NCBI GenBank assembly: GCA_022360315.1
Contig: JAKSDA010000167.1
Span: 1 to 56,720 of the forward strand
Direction: 5' to 3'
Length of the DNA stretch: 56,720 bases
Source of the DNA: Pseudomonadota bacterium
Lineage (GTDB): Bacteria; Myxococcota_A; Polyangia; Haliangiales; Haliangiaceae
Position 1 is the first letter of the stretch. Each line of letters begins with the position of its first letter. The notes below the pieces were generated by a model that worked only from the letters and a program-made list of their open reading frames with translations, had not been told where the DNA came from and searched no databases. The position numbers and the translations under genes were made by a program. Positions 54,772-56,720 of this stretch are shown piece after piece.

Positions 54772-56595
54772 ATGCTCGGTGAAACCGTCGGGAAAAAGTA
54801 CGACATCATTAGCAAACTGGGCGAAGGGGGCAACGGGGAGGTCTATTGCGCAAAGCACAAATCCTTGGACTACGTGGTCGCTGTCAAGGTCATGAGTACT
54901 GGAGACAAAGGCGAGAAGGTCGTCCGATTTCTCAATGAGGCAAAAATACCGGTACAGATCAATCATCCCGGCGTAATTCGAGTTTTTGATAATGGCTTTT
55001 CCGTGCACGACGGGGAGAAAAAACAGTATTACGTAATGGAGCAGCTCGAGGGCACATTGCGGGACCAGATTGGCGATGAGCAATGGACTTTTCAACGCAC
55101 TACGAATCTCCTATACGACTTGGCACGCGCACTGCGCGCGATTCACAGCCACAAGATCGTTCACCGCGACTTGAAGCCGTCAAACATAATGTTTTTCTTC
55201 GATCGGAGCAAAAACACGTACCGCTACAAGATCGTCGACTTTGGTATTGCGAAGATAATCGAGAATTCGTCAACGTCGAGCAGTTCGAATCACAGGATGG
55301 CCGCAGTCAAAACCACCACGGGCATGGTGTTGGGTTCGCCACCATACATGGCGCCCGAGCAAGGCGACCGAGACATCGATGGGCGCGCCGATCTCTATTC
55401 GCTGGGCTGCATTCTCTTCGAGATTCTGTACAACAAAGGGTGGAAGGCGACCCAATCGGCCGGGGAAGCAATGACGTCGAGCCTGTCTGGCGACCCTACC
55501 AAGATGGAGCCGCGACTGCCAGCAATACGCCCGCAGACGTCCATACCGGATACCCTGAAGAAAAAGTTTGATGTCCCAACCGAGTTCGAGCAGCTCATCA
55601 AATCCCTCTGCGCGGAGAAGCGTGATGCTCGAATTCCGTCTGCCGAAGCCCTGCTCGAACGCCTGGATGAGATAATAGAGGGCGAAGCCTCATCGTCAAC
55701 TCCCCCGCCACGGGGTCCCGAAATCGAGAAGCCGGTCAAGCCGAGTCAGCACCGGTGGATCTGGCCGTCACTTGCAGTCGTAGCGACCGCGATGGCCATC
55801 GTCATAAACCTCTGCAACGGAGGACCCGGCTTGCGCTGCGACGAGAGCAACCAGTCCGGATGCGCCAAACTCGCCGAGAGTACCACGGACCCAAATATGC
55901 GATACGGCTTACTCATTATCGGGTGTCAAGGCGGAGATTTAAACTTATGTGATAGACTATGCGATGGGGAGAACCAGGAGGTTCACGTCAGTCTATGTCC
56001 CCAGGAGAAACCAACTCTTGCACAACCGAGTTGGCTAGACTCACTTCGTACCGCCGCGCAAAAGTGCGCTAGCTCTCCCCCCGACGAAGTCGCCTGCAAA
56101 CAGAAGGAGACCATTTGCACTAATGTACTCAGTCGAGATAGTGGAATACAAGATCTATCATCAGGGCAATGGATCGATGTTTCGACACAATGCGGGAGTC
56201 CAATGACGGCGATTCGAGCTGCCCTGCACTTACGCGAGGGAAGTGGCGCTTTTGAAGCTGATCAGCTGACAAGCGATGTACTCAAGCAGATTCTTTGTCA
56301 TGACAGTTGGTTTCGTGATCTGCCTGGCCAGCAAGAGTGGAAAAAATTCAATGATTTATGCCAAAATTCAGACATCTTGATACAGGCGGCGCGTCGGTGG
56401 CGCGATGATGTTTCCAAGCGTGACCTGAAAAAAAGTAGCGAGATCTTCCGCATTCTCTGCCACGATAGCGAAATAGTTCACTATCCGTCTTGTATCGAGT
56501 TCGGGGATCTCCTGGCGAAAAAGAAGGCCCTCGACGAGGCTATTGCCGCATACAGTCGCGCGTGTAGCGATGGTAAATTGCCGTTAGTCTCTTAG
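54772..56595 (+). CDS. Transmembrane Ser/Thr kinase with Cys-rich outer domain
   Basis: 607 residues. Hanks-type kinase (10-300): LGEGGNGEVY, Lys39, HRDLKPSN (131-138), DFG (156-158), MAPEQ, all catalytic residues present. Transmembrane helix at about 329-348. The outer part is cysteine-rich (GCQGGDLNLCDRLC; repeated C-x(n)-C) with helix pairs such as YGLLIIGCQGGDLNLCDRLC and EAIAAYSRACSDG, reminiscent of Sel1-like repeats. It is receptor-like and shares no outer domain with the kinase at 20.5 kb. The gene is somewhat more AT-rich than its neighbours. Confidence 0.85.
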   Translation: MLGETVGKKYDIISKLGEGGNGEVYCAKHKSLDYVVAVKVMSTGDKGEKVVRFLNEAKIPVQINHPGVIRVFDNGFSVHDGEKKQYYVMEQLEGTLRDQIGDEQWTFQRTTNLLYDLARALRAIHSHKIVHRDLKPSNIMFFFDRSKNTYRYKIVDFGIAKIIENSSTSSSSNHRMAAVKTTTGMVLGSPPYMAPEQGDRDIDGRADLYSLGCILFEILYNKGWKATQSAGEAMTSSLSGDPTKMEPRLPAIRPQTSIPDTLKKKFDVPTEFEQLIKSLCAEKRDARIPSAEALLERLDEIIEGEASSSTPPPRGPEIEKPVKPSQHRWIWPSLAVVATAMAIVINLCNGGPGLRCDESNQSGCAKLAESTTDPNMRYGLLIIGCQGGDLNLCDRLCDGENQEVHVSLCPQEKPTLAQPSWLDSLRTAAQKCASSPPDEVACKQKETICTNVLSRDSGIQDLSSGQWIDVSTQCGSPMTAIRAALHLREGSGAFEADQLTSDVLKQILCHDSWFRDLPGQQEWKKFNDLCQNSDILIQAARRWRDDVSKRDLKKSSEIFRILCHDSEIVHYPSCIEFGDLLAKKKALDEAIAAYSRACSDGKLPLVS

Positions 56596-56720
56596 CGAGT
56601 AGATTCTGTCATTCTCGGCAAAGATTTTGGGCTGCGCGCACACTTCCCCCTTTGCTGCGGGACACAAAATCCTTATGTCCAGAGCATGCCTATGCACTAG
56701 ATATAATATGAATATCGATA
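56596..56720. other. Right window edge, AT-rich, no gene recognised
   Basis: Nothing can be assigned. The end is AT-rich and may contain a promoter of a gene outside the window. Confidence 0.35.

Overview
The window looks like chromosomal DNA from a Myxococcota-type (deltaproteobacterial) bacterium. The reasons are: GC-rich coding DNA with GTG and TTG starts; two receptor-like Ser/Thr kinases; a sigma-54 activator; many lipoproteins; a MopE-type metal-binding motif; a protein ending in a MYXO-CTERM-like tail (Cys, hydrophobic helix, basic end); and meso-diaminopimelate-type MurE. No rRNA, tRNA or CRISPR array was recognised. The taxonomic placement is an inference.

Layout. 1-6.2 kb: YfiM-like membrane protein, amidase, small secreted protein, and a pair of lipoproteins, one built of three Cys/Trp repeats. 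6.2-14 kb: argG, a diiron ferritin-like protein, a MYXO-CTERM-like lipoprotein, a 160-bp palindrome-ended element (MITE or REPIN type), an acidic lipoprotein, and a CotH-kinase/MopE/C-lectin fusion closed by a good terminator. 14.1-19.4 kb: a compact four-gene operon (DNA methylase, phosphoribosyltransferase-like protein, P-loop ATPase, Rossmann-like protein). This looks like a defence or conflict module and is the strongest candidate for an under-described system. 19.4-33.5 kb, minus strand: thyX and a zinc-ribbon Ser/Thr kinase, then the division/wall cluster, transcribed rsmH-ftsL-ftsI-murE/murF(fused)-mraY-murD-ftsW. No mraZ precedes it, and murG/murC do not follow ftsW. 33.8-40.7 kb, plus strand: a Fic-like protein that has lost its catalytic motif, argH-lysA, a PRTase, an NTF2-like protein and a sigma-54 activator. 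40.9-48.4 kb, minus strand: a putative extracellular electron conduit with a 15-site lipoprotein cytochrome, an outer-membrane barrel and an 18-site periplasmic cytochrome, followed by two FadL-like porins. 48.5-56.7 kb: a decayed beta-helix gene, a coiled-coil membrane protein, a TPR protein, a helical hypothetical protein, an ABC-F ATPase, about 1.2 kb with no recognisable gene, and a second Ser/Thr kinase.

The wall cluster would make lipid II precursors and the septal transpeptidase and flippase/polymerase. argG and argH complete arginine synthesis, and lysA uses the same diaminopimelate that MurE incorporates. The cytochrome-barrel-cytochrome operon would move electrons across the outer membrane. 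All functional calls come from motif reading without database searches.
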